A stretch of DNA of 64,000 nt, from assembly GCA_944393005.1 (NCBI GenBank), contig CALXYO010000001.1, positions 124,001 through 188,000 on the forward strand, written 5' to 3'. The stretch's first letter is position 1. Every line of letters starts with the position of its first letter. The stretch is from an uncultured Spirochaetales bacterium. Its GTDB lineage: Bacteria > Spirochaetota > Spirochaetia > Sphaerochaetales > Sphaerochaetaceae. Shown in pieces: positions 8,455 to 18,014 of the stretch. A program made the translations under genes and the position numbers. The notes beneath the pieces were generated by a model. It searched no databases. It saw only the letters and a list, made by a program, of their open reading frames with translations, and had not been told where the DNA came from.

Positions 8455-9213
8455 TCAGAGTTCTGTAAGGATCTCTATTCCATTTTCGGTAACCGCAACC
8501 GTATGCTCCCAGTGGCATGCCGGTTTGCCGTCAGCCGTAACGACTGTCCAGCCGTCCTTTAGATCAATGACCTTCCATGTTCCCATGTTGATCATCGGCT
8601 CAATGGCCAGAACCATGCCGGGCTTGAGACGGGGATTCGGCAGCATCGGGCTGACGAAATTGGCAACTTCAGGCTCCTCATGAACGCTAAAGCCCACACC
8701 ATGCCCGGTATAATCCCTGACAACACCATATCCGTTATCAGTGAAAGCATGCTTGAACACTGCCTTGCCGATTTCGCTGAGTCTGGCATGAGGCTGTCTT
8801 GCAGCATCGATACCTTTGTAAAGGCATTCCCTTGTCACGACATTGAGCTTATGAACCTCATCACTCACCTTGCCCACTTCATATGTTCTGGTTGAGTCAG
8901 AGACAAAACCGTCGAGTGTCACACAGATATCAACAGATATGATATCCCCGTCCTTGAGAATCTTCTTCTTTGACGGAATACCGTGGATCACGACTTCATT
9001 GACAGAAGTGCATGTCGCATTCGGATATCCGCAGTAGCCCAGGCAGGAAGGATAGCCGTGATGCTTCACAATGAATTCATGCGCTATTCTGTCGATATCA
9101 TAAGTGGAAATACCTTCACTTATCACTTCATCAAGAGAAAGAAGGCACTCTGCAAGCACCTTCCCGCTCTTACGGATCATATCAATTTCTCTGTAATTCT
9201 TGAGCTGGATCAT
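8455..9213 (-). CDS. map: Methionine aminopeptidase, type I
   Basis: Map removes the initiator methionine from nascent proteins. The 252-residue product carries the metal ligands expected of type I enzymes: the first Asp in ISVDICV, the second in FVSDSTRTYE, the His of TGHGVGFSVHEEP, and Glu in LAIEPMINMG and CHWEHTVAV. An upstream His in VVIHGIPSKK fits the substrate-binding residue. It starts 1 nt after the nusB stop and is followed by a strong terminator, making it the last gene of its operon. Confidence 0.95.
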   Translation of the reverse strand: MIQLKNYREIDMIRKSGKVLAECLLSLDEVISEGISTYDIDRIAHEFIVKHHGYPSCLGYCGYPNATCTSVNEVVIHGIPSKKKILKDGDIISVDICVTLDGFVSDSTRTYEVGKVSDEVHKLNVVTRECLYKGIDAARQPHARLSEIGKAVFKHAFTDNGYGVVRDYTGHGVGFSVHEEPEVANFVSPMLPNPRLKPGMVLAIEPMINMGTWKVIDLKDGWTVVTADGKPACHWEHTVAVTENGIEILTEL

Positions 9214-9214
9214 T

Positions 9215-9652
9215 TCACTTCTCTTGATTTTTTCTCACGGCATCAAGCACACCGTTGATGAACTTGTATGTCACATCGGTGCTGAGGGCCTGTGACAGTT
9301 TTACGGCTTCGTCAATGACGATTGACGGATGAAGATCCTTGCAGTACAGCAGGGAGAAAACAGAAATGCGCAGTATGTTCCTGTCCACAAGATTGATCCT
9401 CTCGATCGGTCTGTTGATGGAATATTTTGAAATCACGGAATCAACTTCCTCAAGATGATCAAGTGTTCCGTGAATCAGGAAACGCGCATAGAAAAGTGTC
9501 TCCTCAGGGAATGCAAGCATCTCCTCCTCGCTTTTACCGGGGAGGAGAGTGAGATCAACATCTTCCTGAAGCTGTTTGTTGAAATCAAGTGCATAAAGCG
9601 TCTCAACAGCCAGAAGACGTGCTTCATGTTTTTCTATATGTTTATCGCTCAT
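9215..9652 (-). CDS. nusB: Transcription antitermination factor NusB
   Basis: NusB binds boxA RNA with NusE (S10) in rRNA antitermination complexes. The all-helical 145-residue product has the typical N-terminus HEARLLAVETLYALDFNK and the C-terminal signature VIDEAVKLSQALSTDVTYKFINGVLDAV. The length is normal. It lies 8 nt after the PpiC gene and 1 nt before map. The sequence before its ATG (AAGATTTTTT) is a poor Shine-Dalgarno, so translation may depend on coupling to the upstream gene. Confidence 0.93.
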   Translation of the reverse strand: MSDKHIEKHEARLLAVETLYALDFNKQLQEDVDLTLLPGKSEEEMLAFPEETLFYARFLIHGTLDHLEEVDSVISKYSINRPIERINLVDRNILRISVFSLLYCKDLHPSIVIDEAVKLSQALSTDVTYKFINGVLDAVRKNQEK

Positions 9653-9660
9653 AAAAAATC

Positions 9661-10683
9661 TTATTTATAAAGGATTCTGACTCTTGCTTCGCTTCTGAGT
9701 GTGTCAACCATTTCATTGAGTGCATTGTTGGTTGCAACCTGCATGTTCTGGTTTGCAAGAATCTCAGTGATATAGTCACGTACTGTGTAGTCAACATCCG
9801 GCTGGATTCTGTCATCGATACCAAGAAGTCTTGCATCATTGTGAACAGTCACACGTACAATATGATAGCCGGTATTGGATTCAATAACATCGGAAACCTG
9901 ACCGAGCGGAAGAGCGAGAACTGTGTCAACAAAGTCATCGCCCCACAACTGACGGACAGTTGTGTTGTCACTGCTGAGCCAGCCCATCTCACCGCCGTTT
10001 GCCTTGCTTTCCTCATCCTCGGTATACTGGTTTACAGCAGCTTCGAATGTAAGAGAACCGTTATGGATCTTCTCTGCGACATCCTCCATGGTTGCAAGCT
10101 TCTTTGCAGACTCATCAGCATCATCGGTCTTTGCCATGTAGATCTGGAAGAACTTCACGTTTTCAGCCTGGGTGAAGGCTGTTGCGTTTCTCTTGTAGAA
10201 TGTCTCAACCTGACTTGATGTGGGAGCATAGTTTCCATTCTGAAGCTCCTCTCCCTTCTCCTGCATCAGATAAGCCTGAAGTATGTACTGGTTTTTAAGA
10301 GCTTCCTTGTACTCATCCACTGACGGATAGGACTGAAGTACAATCTGTTCGAATTCATCTTCAGTGAGGCTCATTCCCAGCTGAGCTTCAATGCTGGCCT
10401 TCTGCTGTGTATAGAGAGCATCGCGCTGTGTATTGCTGACCGTAATTCCGTCTCTTTCTGCGCCCTGAAGGAAAACCTCGTCATTGATCATGATATCGAG
10501 AACCTCGAGAGCCTGATCATCAGTTGCGCCGAGTGCCTCTACCTGTGCGGCAAGATCGGCATTTGTGATCACTGTGTTCCTGATCAGGTTCACAGTTGCG
10601 GCAGGTGAAGAATTCACCGGAACGGCAAAAAGTGATGTGAGTGCGAGTGCGAGTACCAAAATTGTTGAAACGACTTTTCTCAT
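9661..10683 (-). CDS. Periplasmic PpiC/SurA-like peptidyl-prolyl isomerase
   Basis: The 340-residue product has a Sec signal peptide (MRKVV plus hydrophobic core, cleavage probably near residue 20). A SurA-type N-terminal helical chaperone region with TNADLAAQVEALGATDDQAL follows. A parvulin domain then spans roughly residues 170-280, recognisable by VKFFQIYMAK, GGEMGWLSSDN and LGQVSDVIESNTGYHIVRV. Such proteins assist folding of outer-membrane or secreted proteins. No lipobox is visible, so it is probably a soluble periplasmic protein. It follows a flavodoxin-like gene by 4 nt and precedes nusB. Confidence 0.87.
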   Translation of the reverse strand: MRKVVSTILVLALALTSLFAVPVNSSPAATVNLIRNTVITNADLAAQVEALGATDDQALEVLDIMINDEVFLQGAERDGITVSNTQRDALYTQQKASIEAQLGMSLTEDEFEQIVLQSYPSVDEYKEALKNQYILQAYLMQEKGEELQNGNYAPTSSQVETFYKRNATAFTQAENVKFFQIYMAKTDDADESAKKLATMEDVAEKIHNGSLTFEAAVNQYTEDEESKANGGEMGWLSSDNTTVRQLWGDDFVDTVLALPLGQVSDVIESNTGYHIVRVTVHNDARLLGIDDRIQPDVDYTVRDYITEILANQNMQVATNNALNEMVDTLRSEARVRILYK

Positions 10684-10687
10684 AATC

Positions 10688-11113
10688 CTACAAATTCCTT
10701 TCTACGTTTAATCTTTTCCCTAAAGCTAAGGCAGCATCCGGCTTCTTTATGACCTCTGAGTATTTGAGGTACATACCTTCCCCCTCCATAGCCTTCATCA
10801 ATAAAGATAATGTTTTCTGGCTTCTTAGACCAGCTTTAGTTACGAATGCAAGGCACCTTTTTCCGCTTACCTGACCTGCTCTTGCAAGATATTTCACAAG
10901 AGACTCGGGAATGGAACCGCCGAAAGCGGTCTTTGCAACCGTTCCGACAATTATATAGTCATAGAAGGAAAGCTTGGTATCGGGATCCGTGTTGATATTC
11001 ACTATATCGACATTATGGCCCTGCGATTCCAGGCCCTTGGCAAAATTCCTGCAGATGTCGGCAAGATTTCTGTCATCCCTGTCCTTTCCCGCATAAACAC
11101 AACAAACCTGCAT
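10688..11113 (-). CDS. Flavodoxin-like protein
   Basis: The 141-residue protein has a flavodoxin-like fold pattern: a first strand MQVCCVYAG, an alternating strand/helix core with YDYIIVGTVAKTAFGGSIPESLVKYL, and a strand KRCLAFVTKAG. The usual N-terminal phosphate-binding loop (T/SxTGxT) is replaced by AGKDRDDRN, so FMN binding is uncertain. A role as electron carrier or redox sensor is only a guess. The ATG is preceded by CGGAGG and follows the secG terminator, so it heads the ppiC-nusB-map operon. Confidence 0.6.
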   Translation of the reverse strand: MQVCCVYAGKDRDDRNLADICRNFAKGLESQGHNVDIVNINTDPDTKLSFYDYIIVGTVAKTAFGGSIPESLVKYLARAGQVSGKRCLAFVTKAGLRSQKTLSLLMKAMEGEGMYLKYSEVIKKPDAALALGKRLNVERNL

Positions 11114-11125
11114 TATCTACCTCCG

Positions 11126-11157
11126 AAAAAAATAGCCGACCCCGTAAATGAGCCGGC
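11126..11157 (-). terminator. Rho-independent terminator after secG
   Basis: On the minus strand GCCGGC and GTCGGC pair across an 11-nt loop, followed by TATTTTTTT. It separates secG from the flavodoxin-like gene. Confidence 0.7.
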
Positions 11158-11181
11158 ATTAATGATTGCATTGTCCTTTTT

Positions 11182-11508
11182 TTACTCAGTTACCTCAGCA
11201 CTGGAAGCTGAACCTGAGTCATACCATGCACTGCTCTGTGATGTCGCAGCAGCTTCGACAAGTGAATCTGATGTATTGGATCTGCTTGTAATGCCTACAA
11301 GAAGAGCCAGCACGACAAATGCAATTGCCATTATTGAAGTGACCTTTGTGAGGAACTTTGAGGAACCTGTTCCGAATGTGGAATCAGACGAACCGCCGAA
11401 AATTCCGCCGAGGCCCTGTGATTTCTCATCCTGTACAGCAACAAGGAAAATGAGAACAAGTGCTGAAATCACGAACAGAACGAGAAGGATAATGCTAAGT
11501 ACTCCCAT
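11182..11508 (-). CDS. secG: Protein translocase subunit SecG
   Basis: SecG is an accessory membrane subunit of SecYEG. The 108-residue product has two transmembrane helices (about residues 3-25 and 55-77) flanking the conserved loop VQDEKSQGLGGIFGGSSDSTFG, which is diagnostic. It follows tpiA by 15 nt, a neighbourhood seen in many bacteria, and is the last gene of the glycolytic operon before a terminator. Confidence 0.93.
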   Translation of the reverse strand: MGVLSIILLVLFVISALVLIFLVAVQDEKSQGLGGIFGGSSDSTFGTGSSKFLTKVTSIMAIAFVVLALLVGITSRSNTSDSLVEAAATSQSSAWYDSGSASSAEVTE

Positions 11509-11523
11509 TTTATTTTTCTCCGC

Positions 11524-12282
11524 TTACTTATTGTATGTAATGATCGGCAGGAACTTCTCAACGGAAAGTGATGCACCGCCGACCAGGGCTCCGTCGATAT
11601 TTTCCTTTGCCATCAATGCTTTGACATTCGAAGCATTAACAGAACCACCATACTGTATAATCAAGTTTTCTGCAATATCAGAAGAGTACAATTTTGCAAC
11701 AAAAGAGCGGATAAATGCATGTGCACTGTCTGCATCTTCAGGAGTTGCGGTCTTTCCTGTTCCGATCGCCCATACCGGCTCATATGCGATTGTGATATGG
11801 CTCATAGCCTCAGCACTCACATCCTTGAGGTCTCCGCTGAGCTGTGTTGAGAGAACTTCCTCAAGCTTTCCGGCTTCTCTTTCCTCAAGTGTCTCACCTA
11901 CACACAGAACAACATCCATTCCTTCTTCGATTGCAAGAAGGACTTTCCTGTTGATGAACTCATCGCTTTCGCCATAGTAGCTTCTTCTCTCACTGTGACC
12001 GAGAATGACTGTGCTGACACCAAGATCCTTGAGCATCTCGGGAGCGACCTCACCTGTATATGCACCGCTCTTGTGGTCGTTCATGTTCTGGGCCGCGACA
12101 ATGATGTCTGAACCCTTGAGAGCCTCAACTACTGCAGGGATTGTCACGAAAGGAGGAGCAACCATGATCTTAACATCAGCTCCGGCTTCCTTTGCTGCCT
12201 TTGCAAGTTCACAAGCGAATGCGGCGCCCTTGCTCGGCGTCATGTTCATTTTCCAGTTTCCTGCGATATATGCCTTTCTCAT
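11524..12282 (-). CDS. tpiA: Triosephosphate isomerase
   Basis: TpiA interconverts dihydroxyacetone phosphate and glyceraldehyde 3-phosphate. The 252-residue product has the N-terminal active-site segment AGNWKMN, the catalytic His in LGHSERR, the catalytic Glu in AYEPVWAIGTGKTA (which also contains the flexible loop), and phosphate-binding YGGSVN and GALVGGASL. The start is placed at the ATG at 12280-12282, since an AAGGA lies 8 nt upstream and the family begins here. The frame extends further upstream without supporting signals. Confidence 0.95.
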   Translation of the reverse strand: MRKAYIAGNWKMNMTPSKGAAFACELAKAAKEAGADVKIMVAPPFVTIPAVVEALKGSDIIVAAQNMNDHKSGAYTGEVAPEMLKDLGVSTVILGHSERRSYYGESDEFINRKVLLAIEEGMDVVLCVGETLEEREAGKLEEVLSTQLSGDLKDVSAEAMSHITIAYEPVWAIGTGKTATPEDADSAHAFIRSFVAKLYSSDIAENLIIQYGGSVNASNVKALMAKENIDGALVGGASLSVEKFLPIITYNK

Positions 12283-12347
12283 TATTTCCATCCTTACATT
12301 ACAATGGCAGGACATGCATCCTGTCATGTTCAGATTTTCCGCCCTTC

Positions 12348-13526
12348 TTATTTCTCAAGAGCCTTGATGCCGGGAAGTGTCTTTCCTTCGAGGAATTCGA
12401 GGGAAGCACCACCGCCTGTTGAAACGTGGGAAATCTTGCTTGCAAGACCGAACTTGTTGATAGCAGCCACAGAGTCACCGCCGCCTACAACTGTTGTTGC
12501 ATTGCTTGCTGCAAGAGCCTTGGCAACTGCTTCAGTTCCCTTTGCGAATGCATCGAATTCAAATACACCCATCGGGCCGTTCCATACAACAGACTTCGCA
12601 TCCTTGAGAGCATCTGTGATGAGAGCGACAGTCTTGGGACCGATGTCCATACCCATGAGGTCGTCGCTGATATTGTCGCTGTCGACAAGGATCGGCTCAG
12701 CATTCTCGCTGAATTCCTTTGCACATACATTGTCAACAGGAAGAATGACCTTGACACCCTTCTCCTTTGCCTTCTCGAGGAATGCCTTTGCTGTATCGAC
12801 GTAGTCAGGCTCGAAGAGGGACTTTCCGATCTTGTTGCCGAGAACAGAAAGGAATGTGTATGCCATACCGCCGCCGATGACGATTGTGTCACATGTCTTC
12901 ACAAGAGACTCGAGAACAGTGATCTTGCTTGATACCTTTGAACCACCGATGATAGCGACAAAAGGCTTCTCAGGATTCTCAAGAAGCGGAGCCATGAACT
13001 TGACTTCCTTCTCAATGAGGAAACCTGCATAGCTCGGCAGATAGTGGGAAACACCCTCTGTTGAAGCATGAGCTCTGTGTGCTGTTCCGAAAGCATCATT
13101 GCAGTAGATGTCGCCGTAAGAAGCAAGAGTCTTTGCGAATTCAGGATCATTTGCCTCTTCTTCCTTGTAGAATCTCACGTTCTCGAGAAGAAGGACCTCA
13201 CCCGGCTTGAGAGCCTTGACCTCAGCCTCGACTTCAGGACCGATCACATCCGGAGCGAGCTTGACGGGCCTGCCGAGAAGCTTCTCGAATTCCTTTGCGA
13301 TGGGAGCCATTGAGAAATCAGGATTCTTCTGTCCTTTCGGGCGTCCGAAGTGGCTCATCACAACAAGTGATGCACCCTGTTCGAGAATGTACTGGACTGT
13401 CGGCAGAGCTGCCTTGATTCTTGTGTTGTCTGTCACAACACCGTTCTTGAGAGGAACATTGAAATCAACACGGATAAGGACTCTCTTACCTTTCAAATCG
13501 GCTTCTTTGATTGTATTAAGCTGCAT
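12348..13526 (-). CDS. pgk: Phosphoglycerate kinase
   Basis: Pgk transfers phosphate from 1,3-bisphosphoglycerate to ADP. The 392-residue product begins with the canonical segment [14 protein letters not shown] and has the substrate-binding SHFGRPKG, the hinge region around [12 protein letters not shown] and the nucleotide-binding [15 protein letters not shown]. The start has AGAGG about 8 nt upstream. It lies between gap (90 nt upstream, across a terminator-like hairpin) and tpiA (65 nt downstream). Confidence 0.95.
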   Translation of the reverse strand: MQLNTIKEADLKGKRVLIRVDFNVPLKNGVVTDNTRIKAALPTVQYILEQGASLVVMSHFGRPKGQKNPDFSMAPIAKEFEKLLGRPVKLAPDVIGPEVEAEVKALKPGEVLLLENVRFYKEEEANDPEFAKTLASYGDIYCNDAFGTAHRAHASTEGVSHYLPSYAGFLIEKEVKFMAPLLENPEKPFVAIIGGSKVSSKITVLESLVKTCDTIVIGGGMAYTFLSVLGNKIGKSLFEPDYVDTAKAFLEKAKEKGVKVILPVDNVCAKEFSENAEPILVDSDNISDDLMGMDIGPKTVALITDALKDAKSVVWNGPMGVFEFDAFAKGTEAVAKALAASNATTVVGGGDSVAAINKFGLASKISHVSTGGGASLEFLEGKTLPGIKALEK

Positions 13527-13538
13527 ATTTTCACCTCT

Positions 13539-13570
13539 TAAAAATAAAGGCCCGCCATTGTCGGCAGGCC
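13539..13570 (-). terminator. Terminator-like hairpin between gap and pgk
   Basis: On the minus strand GGCCTGCC pairs with GGCGGGCC (one G-U pair) across a 6-nt loop and is followed by TTTATTTTT. Partial termination here would leave GAPDH mRNA more abundant than pgk-tpiA-secG mRNA. It could also act as a processing or stability element. Confidence 0.7.
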
Positions 13571-13616
13571 CAATTTTACCCGGGCATTAAGCCGGATCTT
13601 CTGCTTTCGGCTTCAA

Positions 13617-14630
<1,014 letters not shown>

Positions 14631-14669
14631 CTATTCTCCTTTGCATTAGAATTCAGTTTAATCATCAAT

Positions 14670-14698
14670 AATATAGCGAATCAGAAATATTCCGTCAA
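14670..14698 (-). promoter_or_regulatory. Promoter of gap-pgk-tpiA-secG
   Basis: On the minus strand TTGACG (14698-14693), a 17-nt spacer and TATATT (14675-14670) form a near-consensus sigma-70 promoter. The predicted leader is about 38 nt and carries an AAGGAG ribosome binding site, unlike the leaderless promoters elsewhere in the window. Confidence 0.75.
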
Positions 14699-14774
14699 CG
14701 AAAAGAGATTTGTGAGCGCGTTTTTTCGCCCTTTTCACATTTATCATTCAAGCCAGTGAATATTTCCGATACTG

Positions 14775-14817
14775 AAAAAACAATTCTTTCAGAAGGTCTG
14801 ATCAACAGCCAATCAGA
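14775..14817 (-). terminator. Possible terminator of the ECF transporter operon
   Basis: On the minus strand TCTGAT and ATCAGA pair across the stop codon. A second small TTCT/AGAA hairpin is followed by TTGTTTTTT. The stem is weak, so this is tentative. Confidence 0.35.
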
Positions 14818-17428
14818 ACGGATAGAAGAATTTCACTCCCGTACCGAAACGCAGATAAACAGTCAGTGCTATAAGCGCAGCCATGAAAACAATGAGGATC
14901 CAGTCCGCCGTCCTGAGAGAGTCGGCACGGTACCATGTCCTCTTCCTTTTCTTGCCGAAACCGCGGAGAATCATGGCATTTGTTATTATGTCGATCTTGT
15001 CGATGGAAGAAAGGATGAGCGGAGCAAGGGTCTTTGTGGTTCCGCTGATCCTCTGGCTGAGCTTCGCCTTTCTCGATATCTCGACACCGCGGCATGCCTG
15101 ACTGTCACGTATGTTCGTATAATCCTTCATGATCACGGGAATGTATCTGAATGCAAGACTCACCGCATAGGAAATCTTGTAGCTTATCCTGAGCCTGTTG
15201 AGTGAAGATGCGAATTCACTCGGCTGGGTGCAGTAGATGAACGTGATCGCAATCGGAGAGATCGAGAAATACTTCATAACCACAATCAGAAGATACCAGA
15301 GAGTCTCTGCCGTTGGCGTGTAATGCGTGTCAGGAAGATTGAAGAGAATCGTCCGGCTTCCCATATATTCTGGTCCCTGCTGCGGAGAGAAAAGATATAT
15401 GAAAAGCGCATTGAGCAGCACAGAGAGGAAAACGAATATGAGGATCGGCCTGTATTTTCTTATCGGAACATGACATGTGGCAAGTGTGAGCAGTCCGGCG
15501 ACAAGCGTGACTGACAAGACCCTCACATCAAATGTCATGAGACTCACAAGCAGCCAGGTGATGAGAAGTCCGAACTTAGTCACTCCGTTGAGACGGTGAA
15601 CCCAGCTGTCGGCAGGGAAATACTCAACATCGAATTTGAGCTGCTTGCGCTTTGCCTCCCCTTCTTCCTTCTTCCTGACAACAGGTCTGTCTTTCTGTAT
15701 GACCTTTTCATCAACTACAGCTTCAGCCTCGCCTCTTCTGTGTTTTTCCTCAACAATGAAGGTTTCAATGAAAGATGCGACATCACTTCCTTCCAGACCG
15801 AGCTTGCGGGCAAGAGTGAAGAGAGATGTGACCTTCAGATTGGCACTTCTGAGAAGATCCTCATCGGAGAATATGGTGCTGATCGGAGCATCACACAGAA
15901 GCTGTCCGTCAGCAAGCACGATTGAACGCGGTGTGTATTCAAGTGCAAGATGAAGATCATGGGTCACGAAAAGAATGGTGACACCTGTTTCCCTGTTCAC
16001 TCTGGAAAGGAATGACATCATCGCACTGTAGCGTCTGTAATCCTGACCGGCAGTCGGCTCATCAAGTATGAGGATTTCCGGTTCCATGACAAGGATTGAT
16101 GCGATTGTGACTCTTTTCTTCTGACCGTAGCTCAGTGCGCTGATCGGCCATTTATGATACTGGGCAAGAGAACATAACTTAAGCACATCCATAACCTTCT
16201 CTCTTACAGTATCCTCATCCGCGCCTCTGAGACGGAGACCGAAGGCAACCTCATCATAGATCATGGAATTGCTGATCATGTGATTCGGGTTCTGCATCAC
16301 ATACCCTATTTTCTGGGCTCTTTCAGCAATGCTTTCCCTGCTGGCATCCTTTCCGTCTATGAATATCTGGCCGCTGTCAGGTGAATATATTCCTGTCAAA
16401 ATAGACGCAAGTGTGGATTTCCCGGCACCGTTCTTGCCGAGAATCGAGATCATCTCACCGCGGTGCACGTCAAATGAAATATTGTTGAGCGCATTGCGTC
16501 TGCCGTCATATGAAAAGGATACGTTTCTGAAAGAAAGCGCGGCAGGAGTGTCTTTCTGCTCAAGCTTTCTGCGTTTTGCGCTGAACCATTTCAGCAGATT
16601 GTCCCTGTACGGAGAAATGTCCATGCGCTCTATGCTGTCAAGATTCTCTTCTCCAGACACATCGCAGCCTGCGTTTTTCATCGCAGCCACATACAATGGC
16701 TCTCTTATACCCTTGTCAACAAGGATGCCGGACTGGAGCACATGGGCCGGAGTGTCATCCATGACGATTCTGCCCTCATCGACAAGAACGATCCTGTCGA
16801 TGTCCCTGTGCAGGACGTCTTCAATTCTGTGCTCGATTATTATCACAGTCTTTCCGGTCTGCTTGTGCAGATCATCGATAAGCTCGATGGCAAGCTCGCC
16901 TGTCGCGGGATCAAGTGCGGCAAGAGGCTCATCAAAAAGCAGGATGGAAACATCATCCACAAGCACGCCGGAAAGCGCAACTCTCTGTTTCTGTCCTCCG
17001 GAGAGGTCTTCGGGACTGTTGTCGAGAAAGTCCTGCATTGACACAAGCGAAGCACTCTTCATCACGATTTCATGCATTTTCGCTTTGTCAATGCACTGGT
17101 TCTCAAGGGAAAAGGCAATGTCCTCTCCTACTGTCAGACCGACAAACTGGCTGTCAGTATCCTGAAGGACAGTGCCGACTTCCCTGCTTATTTCGTATAT
17201 ATCACTTTCTTTGGTTTCTACCCCGTTTATTTTCAGGCTCCCTTCAATATGTCCGCCAAGCGAATGGGGAATAAGTCCGTTTATGCAACTGCCGAGAGTT
17301 GATTTGCCGGAGCCGGATGCACCGGCAATGAGGATTTTCTCTCCGTCCCGTATCCTGAGATTTATCTCATGAAGGGTCGGTTTCGTCTGGGACTTGTACT
17401 GAAAGGAAAAGGTAGAAAACTCAATCAT
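14813..17428 (-). CDS. Fused ECF transporter: two ATPase domains plus EcfT transmembrane domain
   Basis: Energy-coupling-factor transporters import vitamins or similar micronutrients using two ATPases (A, A'), a membrane coupler (T) and a substrate-binding S protein. Here A, A' and T are one 871-residue chain. ATPase 1 (about 1-270) has Walker A GASGSGKST, signature LSGGQKQR and Walker B LLFDEP. ATPase 2 (about 295-555) has GKNGAGKST, an altered signature ALSYGQKKR and LILDEP. A charged linker rich in Glu/Lys (about 565-610) leads to a five- or six-helix domain with the EcfT coupling motifs ACRG and LRG. The matching S protein lies 2 nt upstream. The substrate is unknown. Confidence 0.88.
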   Translation of the reverse strand: MIEFSTFSFQYKSQTKPTLHEINLRIRDGEKILIAGASGSGKSTLGSCINGLIPHSLGGHIEGSLKINGVETKESDIYEISREVGTVLQDTDSQFVGLTVGEDIAFSLENQCIDKAKMHEIVMKSASLVSMQDFLDNSPEDLSGGQKQRVALSGVLVDDVSILLFDEPLAALDPATGELAIELIDDLHKQTGKTVIIIEHRIEDVLHRDIDRIVLVDEGRIVMDDTPAHVLQSGILVDKGIREPLYVAAMKNAGCDVSGEENLDSIERMDISPYRDNLLKWFSAKRRKLEQKDTPAALSFRNVSFSYDGRRNALNNISFDVHRGEMISILGKNGAGKSTLASILTGIYSPDSGQIFIDGKDASRESIAERAQKIGYVMQNPNHMISNSMIYDEVAFGLRLRGADEDTVREKVMDVLKLCSLAQYHKWPISALSYGQKKRVTIASILVMEPEILILDEPTAGQDYRRYSAMMSFLSRVNRETGVTILFVTHDLHLALEYTPRSIVLADGQLLCDAPISTIFSDEDLLRSANLKVTSLFTLARKLGLEGSDVASFIETFIVEEKHRRGEAEAVVDEKVIQKDRPVVRKKEEGEAKRKQLKFDVEYFPADSWVHRLNGVTKFGLLITWLLVSLMTFDVRVLSVTLVAGLLTLATCHVPIRKYRPILIFVFLSVLLNALFIYLFSPQQGPEYMGSRTILFNLPDTHYTPTAETLWYLLIVVMKYFSISPIAITFIYCTQPSEFASSLNRLRISYKISYAVSLAFRYIPVIMKDYTNIRDSQACRGVEISRKAKLSQRISGTTKTLAPLILSSIDKIDIITNAMILRGFGKKRKRTWYRADSLRTADWILIVFMAALIALTVYLRFGTGVKFFYPF

Positions 17429-17430
17429 GG

Positions 17431-17991
17431 TTATACGTTGGAATCCTCACTCAGGCTGATACTTGAAGAGAACTTCTTTGCAACAAGAAGCATGAGCGCG
17501 CTGCCGATGATACCCATGACGACTGTGTTGGACACAGTTGTGATCTGCTGCTGTGTAAGGGACTTGAGGAACGGTTCGCCGTATGCGATGACGTCGAATA
17601 CAACAGAAATTCCGTAACCTACGAAGTTTGCGATCAGAGACATTACAGTGAAGATTGCAACCTGCTTGCCGCCGAAAACACCCTGCTCGAGATTCTTCTT
17701 TGTGATGTAAGGATACAGACCCATGAGGCCGCCTACGATTGCAGAGCCGAGAGCCCAGCTGAACCAGATCTGGCCGTATACGAGGTCAGTGATGCAGTGA
17801 CCGATGAAACCCACGAGAATACCTACAACAGGTCCCCACAGAGCTGCGAAGAGACCGAGAATTGCCATTGCCGGCTTGAGATAGGTGTTTGTGAATACAG
17901 GGATTGAGAGGAGACCTCCGAATCCGTACAGAGCTGCACCGATTGCGATGATAACTACGGTCTTCACGTAGTTAATATTCTTTTTTGCCAT
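17431..17991 (-). CDS. ECF transporter S component (substrate-binding membrane protein)
   Basis: The 186-residue protein has about six hydrophobic helices and resembles the UPF0397-like S components, with GGLLSIPVFTNTYLKPAMAI and WGPVVGILVGFIGHCITDLVYG. It would capture the substrate in the membrane and dock on the fused ECF module encoded 2 nt downstream. The start is placed at the ATG at 17989-17991, which has CAGGAGG 8 nt upstream. The longer frame reaching 18042 would overlap the preceding gene and lacks a site. The neighbouring SAM hydrolase hints at a methionine-, SAM- or adenosine-related substrate, but this is inference. Confidence 0.82.
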   Translation of the reverse strand: MAKKNINYVKTVVIIAIGAALYGFGGLLSIPVFTNTYLKPAMAILGLFAALWGPVVGILVGFIGHCITDLVYGQIWFSWALGSAIVGGLMGLYPYITKKNLEQGVFGGKQVAIFTVMSLIANFVGYGISVVFDVIAYGEPFLKSLTQQQITTVSNTVVMGIIGSALMLLVAKKFSSSISLSEDSNV

Positions 17992-18014
17992 ATTTTCATC
18001 CTCCTGAATAAGGC

